A stretch of DNA of 64,000 nt from Bacteroidales bacterium (GTDB taxonomy: Bacteria; Bacteroidota; Bacteroidia; Bacteroidales; WCHB1-69). Each line of letters opens with the position of its first letter. The first letter of the stretch is position 1. Both the position numbers and the translations under genes were made by a program. Location of the stretch: the NCBI GenBank assembly GCA_024400755.1, contig JAKSMG010000003.1, positions 112,596 to 176,595 of the forward strand. The letters run 5' to 3'. A model generated the notes under the pieces. It was not told the origin of the DNA. It searched no databases and worked only from the letters and a program-made list of their open reading frames with translations. Below are positions 44,815-56,600 of this stretch, one piece after another.

Positions 44815-45130
44815 AATGTTTTGGGCGGCCCGGCTCCTGACGTCGCCGTCACGCTTTCCGCTTTACTTCGCTCGGCGGCTGCCACACAAAAGGAGGAGTG
44901 CCCACAGACCGAGATGGTTGCTGCGGTTCACTAAAAATTCTGCTATAGTGGCAGCCGCCTTCGCTCGTGCCCGCTACAATCGTTGCCACAAATCCTTCGT
45001 GGATACGGCTGCTGTTGCGCGGCAAGTTGCCAATGGCTTCGTGGACAATTTCTCCCGTGCCGCTCTTGGATTATCTCACACATCCTTGCCCCGCACTGTG
45101 GACTTCGTCCCCGACAAGGCAAACTCAATC
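44815..45130. other. GC-rich non-coding segment with a 12-bp inverted repeat
   Basis: This stretch is much richer in G+C than its neighbours and has no convincing gene: the open frames have no ribosome site or recognisable motif, and one runs through the tRNA. GGCGGCTGCCAC (44874-44885) and GTGGCAGCCGCC (44948-44959) form a perfect 12-bp inverted repeat around 62 bases. Phrases such as TTCGCTCG and CTTCGT recall the palindromic arrays at 60-62 kb. It may be a related repeat family or an unrecognised structured RNA. Confidence 0.5.
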
Positions 45131-45132
45131 TC

Positions 45133-45172
45133 AAAAATAAAAAAAGGGCAAAACTTTTCAGTTTCGCCCTTT
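45133..45172 (-). terminator. Terminator after tRNA-Cys
   Basis: On the minus strand AAAGGGCGAAAC pairs with GTTTTGCCCTTT (one G-U pair) and a T-rich run follows. It starts two bases beyond the tRNA 3' end. Confidence 0.85.
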
Positions 45173-45173
45173 G

Positions 45174-45244
45174 AGGTCTCTCCCAGACTCGAACTGGAGT
45201 AAATGGTTTTGCAGACCAGCGCCTAGCCACTCGGCCAAGAGACC
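45174..45244 (-). tRNA. tRNA-Cys (GCA)
   Basis: The minus strand folds as a 71-base cloverleaf. The acceptor stem GGTCTCT pairs with AGAGACC and U is the discriminator, as is usual for Cys. The D arm contains GGCCGAGTGGCTAGGC, the anticodon loop is CTGCAAA (GCA), and the T arm holds the GTTCGAGTC loop region. The CCA end is not encoded. A promoter-like TAATTTTG lies upstream at 45257 and a terminator follows. Confidence 0.95.
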
Positions 45245-45256
45245 TTTTTTGTGCTG

Positions 45257-45264
45257 CAAAATTA
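45257..45264 (-). promoter_or_regulatory. Promoter -7 element of tRNA-Cys
   Basis: TAATTTTG on the minus strand, 12 bases upstream of the mature tRNA 5' end. Confidence 0.5.
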
Positions 45265-45339
45265 CAATTTTTTCTTCAAATAGCAACCTTTTGTGCAAAA
45301 AAACTTTTCTATATTTGCAACTTATTGTATTTCAATGTA

Positions 45340-45693
45340 TTATTCTTCCATCGTAACCGCTGCCCACGCCGTTTTCCCGCCTATCACCGGGTTCAACTTA
45401 TAGACAGTCACTTCCACTTTTTGAATAATATCAAACTCTTTTTTCAATAATTGAATGATTTGATAAGCTAAAGTCTCAATCATATTCACCGACTCACTCA
45501 TCACTTTTTCCACCAAAACATGAACTTGCTGGTAATTGACGGTCTTGCTCAAATCATCATTTTTCGCTGCTTCCGTGATGTCGCAGGAAATATGCACATC
45601 CACCTTGAAGCGGGTACCGATCAACCTTTCCTCTTCAAAGCAGCCGTGATGGGCATAAAACTCCATACCGACCAAAGAAATCTTACTCAGCAT
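45340..45693 (-). CDS. folB: Dihydroneopterin aldolase
   Basis: FolB splits dihydroneopterin to hydroxymethyl-dihydropterin and glycolaldehyde in folate synthesis. The 117-residue protein has the family start KISLVGMEFYAHHGCFEEE, the VNYQQVHVLVEKVM segment and the later SVNMIETLAYQI motif with the active-site region. Length is normal. It starts 7 bases after typA ends, on the same strand, and is probably read through from typA. Confidence 0.95.
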   Translation of the reverse strand: MLSKISLVGMEFYAHHGCFEEERLIGTRFKVDVHISCDITEAAKNDDLSKTVNYQQVHVLVEKVMSESVNMIETLAYQIIQLLKKEFDIIQKVEVTVYKLNPVIGGKTAWAAVTMEE

Positions 45694-45700
45694 ACTTCAA

Positions 45701-47533
45701 TTATTGATTTTGATTCTCTTGCTGCTGCTGCAATCTAATCGTCTGACGCTTACGCTCTGTCTCATCCAAGATAATCTTGCGCAAACGCAACGACTGCGGC
45801 GTGATTTCAAGATATTCGTCCGGTCCAATAAATTCCATATATTCTTCCAGCGACAACTTGATGGCAGGGGCAATACGCATTTTTTCGTCACTTCCCGCCG
45901 CACGCATATTCGACAATTTCTTTGACTTGCACACATTGACTACCAAATCGTCTTGACGGATATGCTCTCCGATAACCTGACCCGCATATACCTGATCGTT
46001 GGGTTCGATAAAGAATTTGCCTCTATCTTGCAATTTGTCGATGGCATACGGATAACTTTGTCCCGTTTCCATAGCAATCAGCGCACCAGAATGACGTCCA
46101 GGGATGTCGCCTTTCCAAGGTTGGAAATCCAAGAAACGGTGCGACATAATGGCTTCGCCTTCCGTGGCGGTCAACACCTGGTTGCGTAAACCGATAATAC
46201 CTCTGGATGGAATTTGGAAATCCAAGTGAACACGGTCGTTGACGGTGTCAATATTCACCAAATCACCCTTTCTCCGGGTAACATAGTCAATGACCCTGCT
46301 GGAGAAGTTTTCGGGTACCAAAACGGTCAACTGCTCAATAGGTTCGCATTTCTGTCCGTCAATTTCCTTGATGATAACCTGTGGCTGACCCACCTGCAAT
46401 TCGTATCCTTCACGACGCATAGTTTCAATCAGCACAGACAAGTGCAGAATACCACGACCAAACACGTTCAGCATATCGGGCGAGCCGGTTTCCTCAATTC
46501 TTAAGGCCAAATTTTTCTCCAATTCGAGGAACAACCTGTCGCGTAAATGTCTTGAAGTCACATATTTTCCTTCCTTTCCAAAGAAAGGTGAATTGTTGAT
46601 GGTAAACAACATACTCATCGTGGGTTCATCCACTTTGATAGGCGGCAAACCTTCAGGATTTTCGGCATCGGCCACCGTGTCACCGATTTCAAAGTTGTCC
46701 AAGCCCAAAATGGCACACAACTCACCGGCTTCGATAGGCGTTTTGATTTTCTCCTTCCCCAATCCTTCAAAAACGTACAATTCCTTGATTTTTGAAGGGA
46801 CAACGGAACCGTCACGTTTCACCAACGAAACATTCTGACCCCATTCCAAAGTTCCCCGCTTGATACGTCCCACAGCAATACGTCCCACGTAAGATGAATA
46901 ATCCAAAGAGGAAATCATCATCTGCAACGAACCTTCTTCGGTTTTCGGAGCGGGAATATGTTCAATAATCTGATCCAACAAATAGGAAATGTCGTTGGTC
47001 GGCGTTTTCCAGTCGGGTCCCATCCAGCCCTGCTTGGCCGAACCATACACCGTTGGGAAATCCAACTGGTCGTCGTTGGCACCCAAATTGAACATCAGCT
47101 CAAAAACGGCCTCCTGAGCGAGTTCCGGATTGCAGTTGGGCTTATCTACCTTATTGATGACAACAATCGGCTTAAGGCCCAATTCGATGGCTTTTTGGGT
47201 AACAAAACGGGTCTGGGGCATCGGTCCTTCAAAGGCATCCACCACCAATAATACGCCGTCGGCCATATTCAATACTCTTTCCACTTCGCCACCAAAGTCG
47301 CTGTGACCCGGCGTGTCAATCACATTGATCTTGACATCCTTATATCTTACTGATACATTCTTTGAAAGAATGGTAATTCCTCTTTCTCTTTCAAGGTCGT
47401 TGCTGTCCAACAACTGATCCTGCATCTGTTGGTTGGAACGAAACAGGTTGGCTTGGTATAAAATTCGGTCAACCAAGGTGGTCTTGCCGTGATCGACGTG
47501 AGCGATAATGGCTATATTTCTAATGTTTTGCAT
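45701..47533 (-). CDS. typA: Ribosome-associated GTPase TypA/BipA
   Basis: TypA is a translational GTPase that binds the 70S ribosome and helps assembly or stress growth. The 610-residue protein has G1 AHVDHGKT (11-18), the RGITI switch (51-55), G3 DTPGHSDF (73-80) and NKVDKP for G4, then EF-G-like domains and the BipA-specific C-terminal domain ending with [17 protein letters not shown]. Length and motifs are normal. A terminator of the giant gene abuts its promoter at 47561. Confidence 0.97.
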   Translation of the reverse strand: MQNIRNIAIIAHVDHGKTTLVDRILYQANLFRSNQQMQDQLLDSNDLERERGITILSKNVSVRYKDVKINVIDTPGHSDFGGEVERVLNMADGVLLVVDAFEGPMPQTRFVTQKAIELGLKPIVVINKVDKPNCNPELAQEAVFELMFNLGANDDQLDFPTVYGSAKQGWMGPDWKTPTNDISYLLDQIIEHIPAPKTEEGSLQMMISSLDYSSYVGRIAVGRIKRGTLEWGQNVSLVKRDGSVVPSKIKELYVFEGLGKEKIKTPIEAGELCAILGLDNFEIGDTVADAENPEGLPPIKVDEPTMSMLFTINNSPFFGKEGKYVTSRHLRDRLFLELEKNLALRIEETGSPDMLNVFGRGILHLSVLIETMRREGYELQVGQPQVIIKEIDGQKCEPIEQLTVLVPENFSSRVIDYVTRRKGDLVNIDTVNDRVHLDFQIPSRGIIGLRNQVLTATEGEAIMSHRFLDFQPWKGDIPGRHSGALIAMETGQSYPYAIDKLQDRGKFFIEPNDQVYAGQVIGEHIRQDDLVVNVCKSKKLSNMRAAGSDEKMRIAPAIKLSLEEYMEFIGPDEYLEITPQSLRLRKIILDETERKRQTIRLQQQQENQNQ

Positions 47534-47560
47534 TTTTTTGAGCTTTAAATTTTAAGCGTG

Positions 47561-47568
47561 CAAAATTA
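47561..47568 (-). promoter_or_regulatory. Promoter -7 element of typA
   Basis: TAATTTTG on the minus strand, 28 bases before the ATG at 47533. It directly follows the T run of the terminator at 47570. Confidence 0.55.
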
Positions 47569-47569
47569 C

Positions 47570-47602
47570 AAAAAAAAAACGGGACATCATACGATATCCC
47601 GT
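47570..47602 (-). terminator. Terminator of the giant surface-protein gene
   Basis: On the minus strand ACGGGATATC pairs with GATGTCCCGT (one mismatch), followed by ten T. It lies 48 bases past the stop at 47650. Confidence 0.9.
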
Positions 47603-47611
47603 TAGAATATT

Positions 47612-47637
47612 TAGAGACGGGGAAAACCCCGTCTCTA
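47612..47637. repeat. Palindromic repeat (TAGAGACGGGG...CCCCGTCTCTA)
   Basis: An 11-bp perfect stem around AAAA, related in its outer half to the palindrome at 42887-42914. It lies between the giant gene's stop and its terminator. Confidence 0.75.
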
Positions 47638-47649
47638 TGGTATTTCCGA

Positions 47650-50600
47650 TTATCTTACAATCGACAATTTGTAAACACCAACACCATTTTCAGTTGAAAG
47701 TCTTACAATGTAATTGCCGTTGGCAACATCCAGAGAAATAATTTCAGGATTGTTGTTGGCCTTGCCAGTGTAAACTTGTGCGCCGAAGATATTGTAGATG
47801 GTTACATTTTCGATAGCGATACCGTTTTCATTTACGATATAGACATTGTTCAAGTGGCTGTAAACCTTGATTGAAGAAAGGTCTGCAGTTGAAATGCCTA
47901 CTGGAGGAATAACAGCGTTGGTTGTGAATGCGCTTTCAGCCCAATCAGATGACATTGAAGCAGTGCAGTTTGCTTTCACACCCCAAGCATACAAGGTGTT
48001 AGGAGTCAAACCAGTCAAAGTGATGGTGTTCGTAGTCACAGTTTGAGTAGTGAAGTTGGTTTGACCGGCAGCTCTGTAGCGAACTTCATAGCTATCGGCA
48101 TTGCCTTCCCAAGTCAAAGTAGCTGAATTGGTGTCAACATAAACAACTGCCAATCTGCTTGGAGTCATACAAACAGCTTCGAATACGGCTTCAATAGTGT
48201 GGTTAGCAGTTACATTGTTAAATGTGTAAGTGCTGATTGCACCTCTGCTTGCACCATCAACCAATACGTCAACGATTTCATAGTAATCATCTGGAGTGAT
48301 AGTATAAGTTACATTTCCACCATAGTTAACAGTTTGAACTGCGACAGGTGAAATAGTACCGTGAGCTGCCTGAGTAGCTGTAATCGTGAAGGTCTTAATG
48401 GCTGTAGTAGCAGTCAAGGTAACGTCAGCGGTTACAGGATTCAAAGTGAATGAACCGATACCGTTGTTGTAAGTAACGTTAACGAGAGTGTTGCCAGCGT
48501 GAACAGCTGTTACATTATAACCAACTTCTGGAACGATTACGTATGAAGGAGTTGCGCCGTATGCGTAAGTCATAGTACCAGGAGTGATGGTAGCGTGTGC
48601 AGGTTGTTCAACCGTTACAGTTACATAGTTAGGAGCAAAGTTGGCAAAGATTTCATAATCTTCCTGAACATTAGCGATAGTGAATGCATTGCCGATTACG
48701 CTTACTTCTTCACCATTGGCGATTACATTCAACAAATGATAACCTGTAGCAACAGTCATTGTGTAGTTAACATTGCTGCCTGCCTGAACTGTTGTAGTAG
48801 CAGGAGTAATCGTACAAGCTGGTACGTTAGAAGTAGCTGTCAAAGTATATTGAACAGGAGCGAATGAAACAACTACGTTATGTTCTGCAGTGATGTTGAC
48901 AAATTCGTAAGAAGCAACAGCGCCTACGCTTTGACCATCAACAACAACGTCAGATACTTGGTAGTTTTCTTCAGGAATGAAGTTCAAGGTTTGATTTGAA
49001 CCGTATGAAAATTCACCAGAGAATGAACTTACACCGTCGATAGTACCGTGGTTAGCTTCTTCATTTACTTCAGCAGTGATAGTGAAATGTTTAACAGCAA
49101 ACGTAACACTAATGCTGTGATCAGCATTAATAGAAGTAAATTGTTGAGGTAAGTTGGTAATATTGTCGGCTTGAGTATATTCAACGGTTATACCATCAAT
49201 AGTGATAGATGAAATATAACGACCTTCGTCAGCAACGATAGCATAGGTCATATCGGTACCATGGTTAACAACTTGCAATCCTTCTGGAGTGATAGTACCA
49301 CCCAAGCTGGCTTCTGAAACCATATTATAAGTATTGATTTCGAAAATAGCATTGATTACATAATTATCGGCCACATCGTTCAATGGTAAAGTATAAACAT
49401 TGGTAATATCTGTCAAATCTTGTTCTACATCATTTACAAGAACAGCTGAAATATGATAACCTTCTGCTGCGTTGGCGGTGAACACGTAGTTAACCGGGTT
49501 GGCAGGATCGTATGTGAAGCTCATACCTTCAGAAACTACACCTTGACCGTAAGCGTTGGTAGTGATAGTGTAATCATTAGGAACGAACGTTACGGCAACA
49601 TAATGATGTTCTACAACATTGTTGAAGAGATAATTGTTTGCGGTGTACATATTTTCACCGTCAACAATCACACTACCAATTGAGAATCCTCTGTCAGGAG
49701 TCAAATTCATCATAAAGTCGTCACCATAGTTAACCCAAGTGATGTAATCAGCTGGAGCAACCAATAAATTGCTTGCGTCGGCATAACCTTGACCATCCAT
49801 TACTTCATAGTGGATACCCATAGTGTCAATCTTTACAACGGCTTCAATATTGTAGTTGGCAATCGTTGAATCGATAGTCAATGAATAGTTGTAACCGTCA
49901 AATACAACCTGGTCAATCATATCCACACCGTCAACAAAGAGATTGTAGAGGTGGAAGTGTTCTTGAACAGTACCAGTGATTACGGTTGGATAACCTTCAG
50001 CCACCAATTGAGTGTCAGGAGCAATCGTACCTCTTACTTCGTCGCTGCCAAGGTAAGTAGGAACATAATTTCTAATAGAAGCAGTTACCTGATAACCGAA
50101 GTTCACGTCAACATACTGGGTTTCGGTTACATTGCTGAATGTGTAATGGAACTCATCTGACTCAACATTTTGTGGTTGACCGTTTACATAAACATTTACG
50201 ATATGATAATCACCAGCAGGTGTAATCGTAATCGTAGTGTCTAAGTCACCATGTATGTCATAATCAACCCAAGTGTCATATTCGCCAAATACTGAATCAC
50301 CGGCAATCATACGTGGGCTGGCATCAGCATAACCTTGACCAGTCAATGCGGTGTAGTGAATGTTTACAGTGTCTCTTCTAAACTGAGCGTTCACGAAATA
50401 TTCAGGAACAGTCAAGTTGTAGAATGTAAATGCGTACAAACCGGTAGTTTCATCGTAAACCACTGAATCGGTGAAGTCAACAGGATCGGTTTCATCCATT
50501 TCGCTCAAAGTCAAGCTATTGAAATGATAGTGTTCGTTAGGAGCGAAGAATACGGTATGATCGCTAACTCTGATGGTTGTGTCGCTTGTGGCAGGAACAA

Positions 50601-53600
50601 AGTAACCACCTTCGGTTTGATCGTAAGCAGGATTGTAGTTAGAAACAATCTTATGCGTATGGAATTCAAGTTTGAATTCAACAAATACATCGTGAGGTTC
50701 GGTTACATTTTCAAGGGTGTACATTACGAAGCGTGATGCGTATGGATCTTCGCCCATTACTTGTACACTGTCAACATAGATAGCAGACAAGTGGTAGTTC
50801 ACGTTAGGAACAATGTTCAAAGTGAGGTTATTGTTATAATTTACATAAACTTCACCTGAAGGAGTAGTAGTACCATTACCGTCGGTAGTAATCGTAACAA
50901 TGTTAACAGGTTCGATGCTGAAATTAGTAATATTGAAACCTAAGTTACCAGCCAAAGAAGTAGCCCAGAAACCAAAGTTGTAAACACCGGCTTCAGTAAC
51001 ATCGAAATCGAAGGTTGAAGTAGCCACTGTAGTACCTGAAAATTCTTCGCTGCCTAACATTGTAGTCATATCGGCCACATTGGCACCATTACCATACCAG
51101 AATTCAAATGATTCTTTCAAAACGCTGTTGGCATTGTATGAATAAGAAATCACATACTTACCAGGTTCGAAATAGAAGCAAGGAGTAATCATCCAATCGT
51201 TGGCATCCAAAGTGTCATTGTAACGATAAGTGAGACCATTGCTGTTAGAAATCATGGTAACGTTGTCTTCATTCACATCGTAAGCGTTCCAACCATCATA
51301 AGCAACAACATTCTTCAAAGGATTATAGTAAGGATATTCATCAATAGGATTGAGAATGCGGGCAGAAACATTATTTGCTCTGAAAACATTTTCATTGTAT
51401 TCAACCCAAGCGTAAACAGTGTTATTACCTTCTTCGAAAACTGGAATTTCATTGAAAGTATAAGTGGTTTCGTTTTGATAACACAAAGGAGTTGTCATAG
51501 TCAATGTTTCGGCTACGGTATCACCATTATTAACCACATAATAGAGGTTGAGTGAAGTGATGGTATCCAAATAAGCGTTATTGGTTACTTTTACAACCAC
51601 TGGTGCGTGAATTTCACAAGCTGTACGGAATACTGAAAGGTTATTAACCGTAAGGTCGTTATGAAGTTCAGGACATTGTACTGCACCATATTTGTCAAAG
51701 TAATAACCAAGACAGTAGGTTTCGAAGTCGATTACTTCTGAATATTGAGTTTCTTCAGCGCAAACGGCTTTCACTCTTACATTGTAGCTGGTTGAAGGAG
51801 TGAGGTCGGTCAACCATTGAGCTTTGCCAGTAACAGGAACAACCGTCCAAGTTTCATCGTTTACTTCCTTATATTCTAATGAATACTCTTCAGCAACACC
51901 ATTCCAGGTAATATAAGCACGAGTGTCGGTCATGCTGTCTTGAGCCACTGCCAAATCTTCAATGTGCCCACAAGGAGTTTCCATAAGAACAACATTGTCA
52001 AAGTAAATATAATAACCATTCATTTCTGTTCCACGGAAAGCAAATTGTACATTGTCAGTCAAAACTTCTTCTGGGAGAATGATTTTTTCATTTTTCCAAT
52101 CAAGAGGATTACTATATTCACCCGTTGCTTCAGTATATTCTTTGATTAAGGTCCAGTCAACGTCTTCAGAAGTACGATAGAACAGTCCTAACTTATCAAC
52201 GACACCTTTTTTAGGCCATTGAACGTGATCAAAGCTCATCATGACGCTTTCGTATGATGACAAATTGAATATCGGAGTGATCAAATCAGCGGAACTATTA
52301 TTAGCATCATACGGGGTAACATCAGGGAATCCAACAAACACATTACCAGTGTTATCACCATACAATACCCAAGAATGTGAACCACTCACTTGTTCTTGTG
52401 ACCAGCAGATTGGTTCAAAGAAATCACCGCCAAAGTCTTGCGTATAAGGCAAGCTGTTGATTGTAACACATTCGGTGACTAAAACGACAGGACCAGCCCA
52501 AGCACTAACTTCATCACATACAGCTTGAACATATACGTCGTAAGCCGTACCGCTCATCAATGCAGTAAGTTCAACTGCTGTAGTGTCAAGATTAGAGATA
52601 ATGGTTCCTTCACCGAGGGTGAAATTGTGTTCACCATATTGTACGTTCCAAGCAGTCTGAACGTCATCACCAGCAGTCCAGGAAATTTGAGCGGTGGTAG
52701 TAGTAACATCATTCAAAGTAAGAGCCGTTGGAGCATAGCAATCTGGAACTTCCATCACGACAACATTGTCAAGATAGATACTGTTGCCATCACCATTTCT
52801 GCCCGTTCCACGGAAGGCAAACTGTACATTTTCTACCAAAGCTTCCTCAGGAAGAATTACTCTTTCATTTTTCCAAACGCGAGGTTCAACGTAGTAGCCA
52901 GTTTGTTCAGTATATTCTTGAATCAAAGTCCAATCAGTATTATCTGAAGTACGATAAAGCAATTCTAATTTATCAACGAGAGTATAGGGCCATTGAACGT
53001 GGTCAAAGGTAATCATTACGCTTTCGTAAGAAGACAAGTTAAATGTCGGGGTAATCAAATCGGCAGAATTGGCGTAATAACCATCACCTGATAATTTAGT
53101 ACAAGAATTGTTATTGTTATCTTCTTCAATAAATAATTCCCAGGAATCATAACCTTCCAATTGTTCTTGTGACCAGCAGGCAGGTTCGAAGGTTTCGCCT
53201 TCAAAGTCTTGTGTGTAAGGCAGTGTAGCGATAGCTTCGCATTCGGTAACAAATTTAGCAGGACCTGCCCATTCGCTTTGGTCGTCTTCGGCGCAGTTGG
53301 CCTGAACATATACATCATAAGCAACGCCCATTTCCAAACCAGTGAGTTCAACGGAAGCTTCTTCTACAGCAAGCATAGTTCCTTCTCCAGGAGTGAAACC
53401 GGCTTTACCATATTCTACATTCCAAGCGGTTTCCGAACCACCGGCAGTCCAAGTAATCGTAGCCGCATTGGCTGTCACATTCACAGCTGCCAAATCGGTA
53501 GGATTCGGACAAGTAGGAGGACAATAAATTCCACCAAAACGAACTTGGTTCAAAGAAGTACCCGTATATTTGCTCATAGATGAAATACCGGAACCAGTCG

Positions 53601-56600
53601 TAGGATCTCCATTATAGTCATCTGAATATGCATAGAATGTTCTCGTAGAACCAGCATTATAAACTCTGAAAGCAGGACTGCTCACATAACTTCCTGTATT
53701 ATCATCCACAATAAGGGCTACATTATCCGTTCCATTATAGGCAAATGGGGTATTAAATTGAATGGTTGTCCAAGCATTGGCTATAAAATTGACATCGCCT
53801 TCAAAAACTTTATCATTGGCATTTACCGTAATCCAATCATAACTATCTGCAAACGCTGATTTACTGGTATGAACTAAGTACACACTTAATTTTCTGGTTC
53901 TATCAGAAGCGGTACTATAGAAGGATACACTATTCAAGTTACCAACGTAATTAATTTCTTGCGGCGTAAAAATTTGTTGGGTTAAAGAATAATTATAATA
54001 AGTATATGTCGGCACATAAGCATTTGTACCTGTTCCTTCACCAATAGCGATTTCCATAGAAGTACCGTCCAAACACATTGTAGTAAAGCTTACAATTTCG
54101 GTGGCTTCGCTTTCATCGCCATCTCCGCAATCGGCCAAAACGCGGGCTTCATAATCGCTTGAGGGCTGCAAATTATGCAAAGTGCAATTTGTTTCGGTAA
54201 TACCTGTAACTTCTTGCCAAGTGCTTTCACCAGCAAGACGGTATTGTACCTTATAAGCAGGTTGATGAAGTTGATCTGTCCAAGCCAATTGAGCAGTAGT
54301 ATCTGCTGCGGTAACAGCCAAATCGGTAGGAGTAATGCAAGTTGGAGCTCTATCTATTGTTACATCATCAACATAAACATCGTGACCGTAATTATCGGTT
54401 GCTTCAAAAGCAAATTGACAAGTTGCTGTTAAAGCAGCAGCAGGCAAAATGACAGTTTCAGTCGTTAAATTGGCCACAGCATAGTTATACTGTGCTAAAG
54501 ATACCCACGCAGCTGATGAAGATGGACGATAATAAACTTCTAAGAAATCAATATCTCCATAATATTCCACTTGTCGATGCTTAAAGATTAATTTCACAGA
54601 TCTTTCAGAAGACAAGTCAAACATAGGAGTGATTAATTTCGTTTTACTGCCTGAACTAGAATGCATAAATGCAGCATCATAAGAACCCGAACCATAAGAT
54701 GAACTTGTTGCTCTTACCCAATTATGCGTACCAGATACATATTCTTGTGTCCAACATTGAGGAGGAAATTCTGTTCCTTCAAAATCTTGAGTATAAGGTA
54801 TGCTTAATGCCATACAAGGCGTAGTAAAGCTAACAGGATCAGACCATAATGATTGATCACCTTCACCGCAGTTGGCTCTTACGCTAACGGCATATTCCGT
54901 ATTAGGAGCCAAAGTAAAGATAGTGGTCAAGTCAACGGTTGGACCAGCTACATTGGTTACAATATCTTCGCCAATCATCAAATCGTAAGATTCAGGAGCG
55001 CCAATTTCATTGGGAGTAATTGTAGCTACTGCGGATGTATTAACTGTAAGGGTTGGCACACCACAAGTAGGAATCAATTCAACTCTAATATCATCAATAC
55101 CTACGTGGAAAGTAGAATAAGTAGAAGAATAAGTATAATCTGCTTTGAAAGCCAACTTACTTCCTTCTGGAATGGTGTAGGTATTTAACTCAATGGTTTG
55201 CAATGGTGCATTGGCAGCCGTAGCACAAGTAATAGTACGCAAAGAGGTAAATTCATTGGCAGCATTCACATAACCTAAATACAAAGCACCATAAGTAGTA
55301 TAACTGGAATTGTTACATCTTGCACGGAAGGAAATCATCGCTTGAGTTAAATCAGCATTAAATTCCGGCAAAATTACTACCGTAGGATCTTGGTAATATG
55401 AGTAACTAGAACCTCCAGCCATAAAGTACAAATAGTTGCCGTCTCCTGGCTTATAAGAAGAAGAATTGGTAACCTTAGGACAATAATTAGAAGAAGAAGG
55501 CTGAGCCATCCAATCGCTGGTCCAGCAATCCGGCATCACGATACCCGTTGTACTTGAATAAGATGAAGCAGGAGTATAATCTTCAAAATCTTCCGTATAA
55601 GGCAATTCTTGAGCTGCGCAAGGCGTAGTGAAGTTTACAGGATCAGACCATAATGATTGATCTTCTTCACTACAATTAGCTTTTACGCTAACGGCATATT
55701 CCGTATTAGGAGCCAAAGTAAAGATGGTGGTCAAGTCAACCGTAGGACCAGCCACATTGGTTACAGTATCTTCGCCAATCGCCAAATCGTAAGATTCAGG
55801 AGTGCCAATTTCATTGGGAGTAATTGTAGCTACTGCAGATGAATTAACTGCAATGGTTGGCACACCGCAAGTAGGAACTTCAATAATTGAAATATCATCA
55901 ATAGATACATACCAAGGAGCACTAGTAAGCGTAGCATAAATACCAACATAATAATCTCCCGTAGCAGTAGGCGCAAACATGCTTGACAACTTCACAAATG
56001 ACGAACCAATATTTGTGCTATTAACAATAGTATTTGTCATTGCACTGGAGGTATTACTTGTTCCGTATGCAACCTTCATAGAACAACCTGAAGTAGCATC
56101 TTGACGAGCATACATTTCAAATATATATTGTTTATTGGCTTCAAAATGCATTGGAATATACATCCAACGGGTATTACTATATTGTAAGTATGCATTCCAA
56201 GAACCCGTTCTCGGTGCTCTGTTATAGTCTGTTAAAGAATTATTGGCAATCCAAACATTACTTCCTGATATTTTTTCTTGGCTAATACAGCCAGCAACTG
56301 CAGAAGCATTAGTATAGCCACTTTCAAATCCTTCAAAATAGGGAACGGTAAAAGCTGCGCAAGGCGTAGTAAAGTTAATAGTATTGGACCATTCGCTATA
56401 TGCATCTTCGCCACAATGAGAACGAACAGCAACCGTATAAGGAGTGCTTTCCTGTAAATCAGTCAAAGTATAGGTAGTAGCTCCTTCAACGTCAATAAAA
56501 GTTTCTTCGTTCACTTTAATCTGGAAATTGGTAGCCAATTCGCTGGCAGTCCAAGAAAGGGTGGCAGAATTGCTGGTAAGATTTGAAACCGTCAAATTGG

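Noticed and set aside
44816..45202. 128-codon open frame in the GC-rich segment
   Set aside because: It runs through the terminator and part of the tRNA-Cys gene, and shows no motif or signal.
45310..45317. Plus-strand promoter TATATTTG before folB's 3' end
   Set aside because: No plus-strand gene follows and no properly spaced TTTG is present; likely chance in AT-rich sequence.
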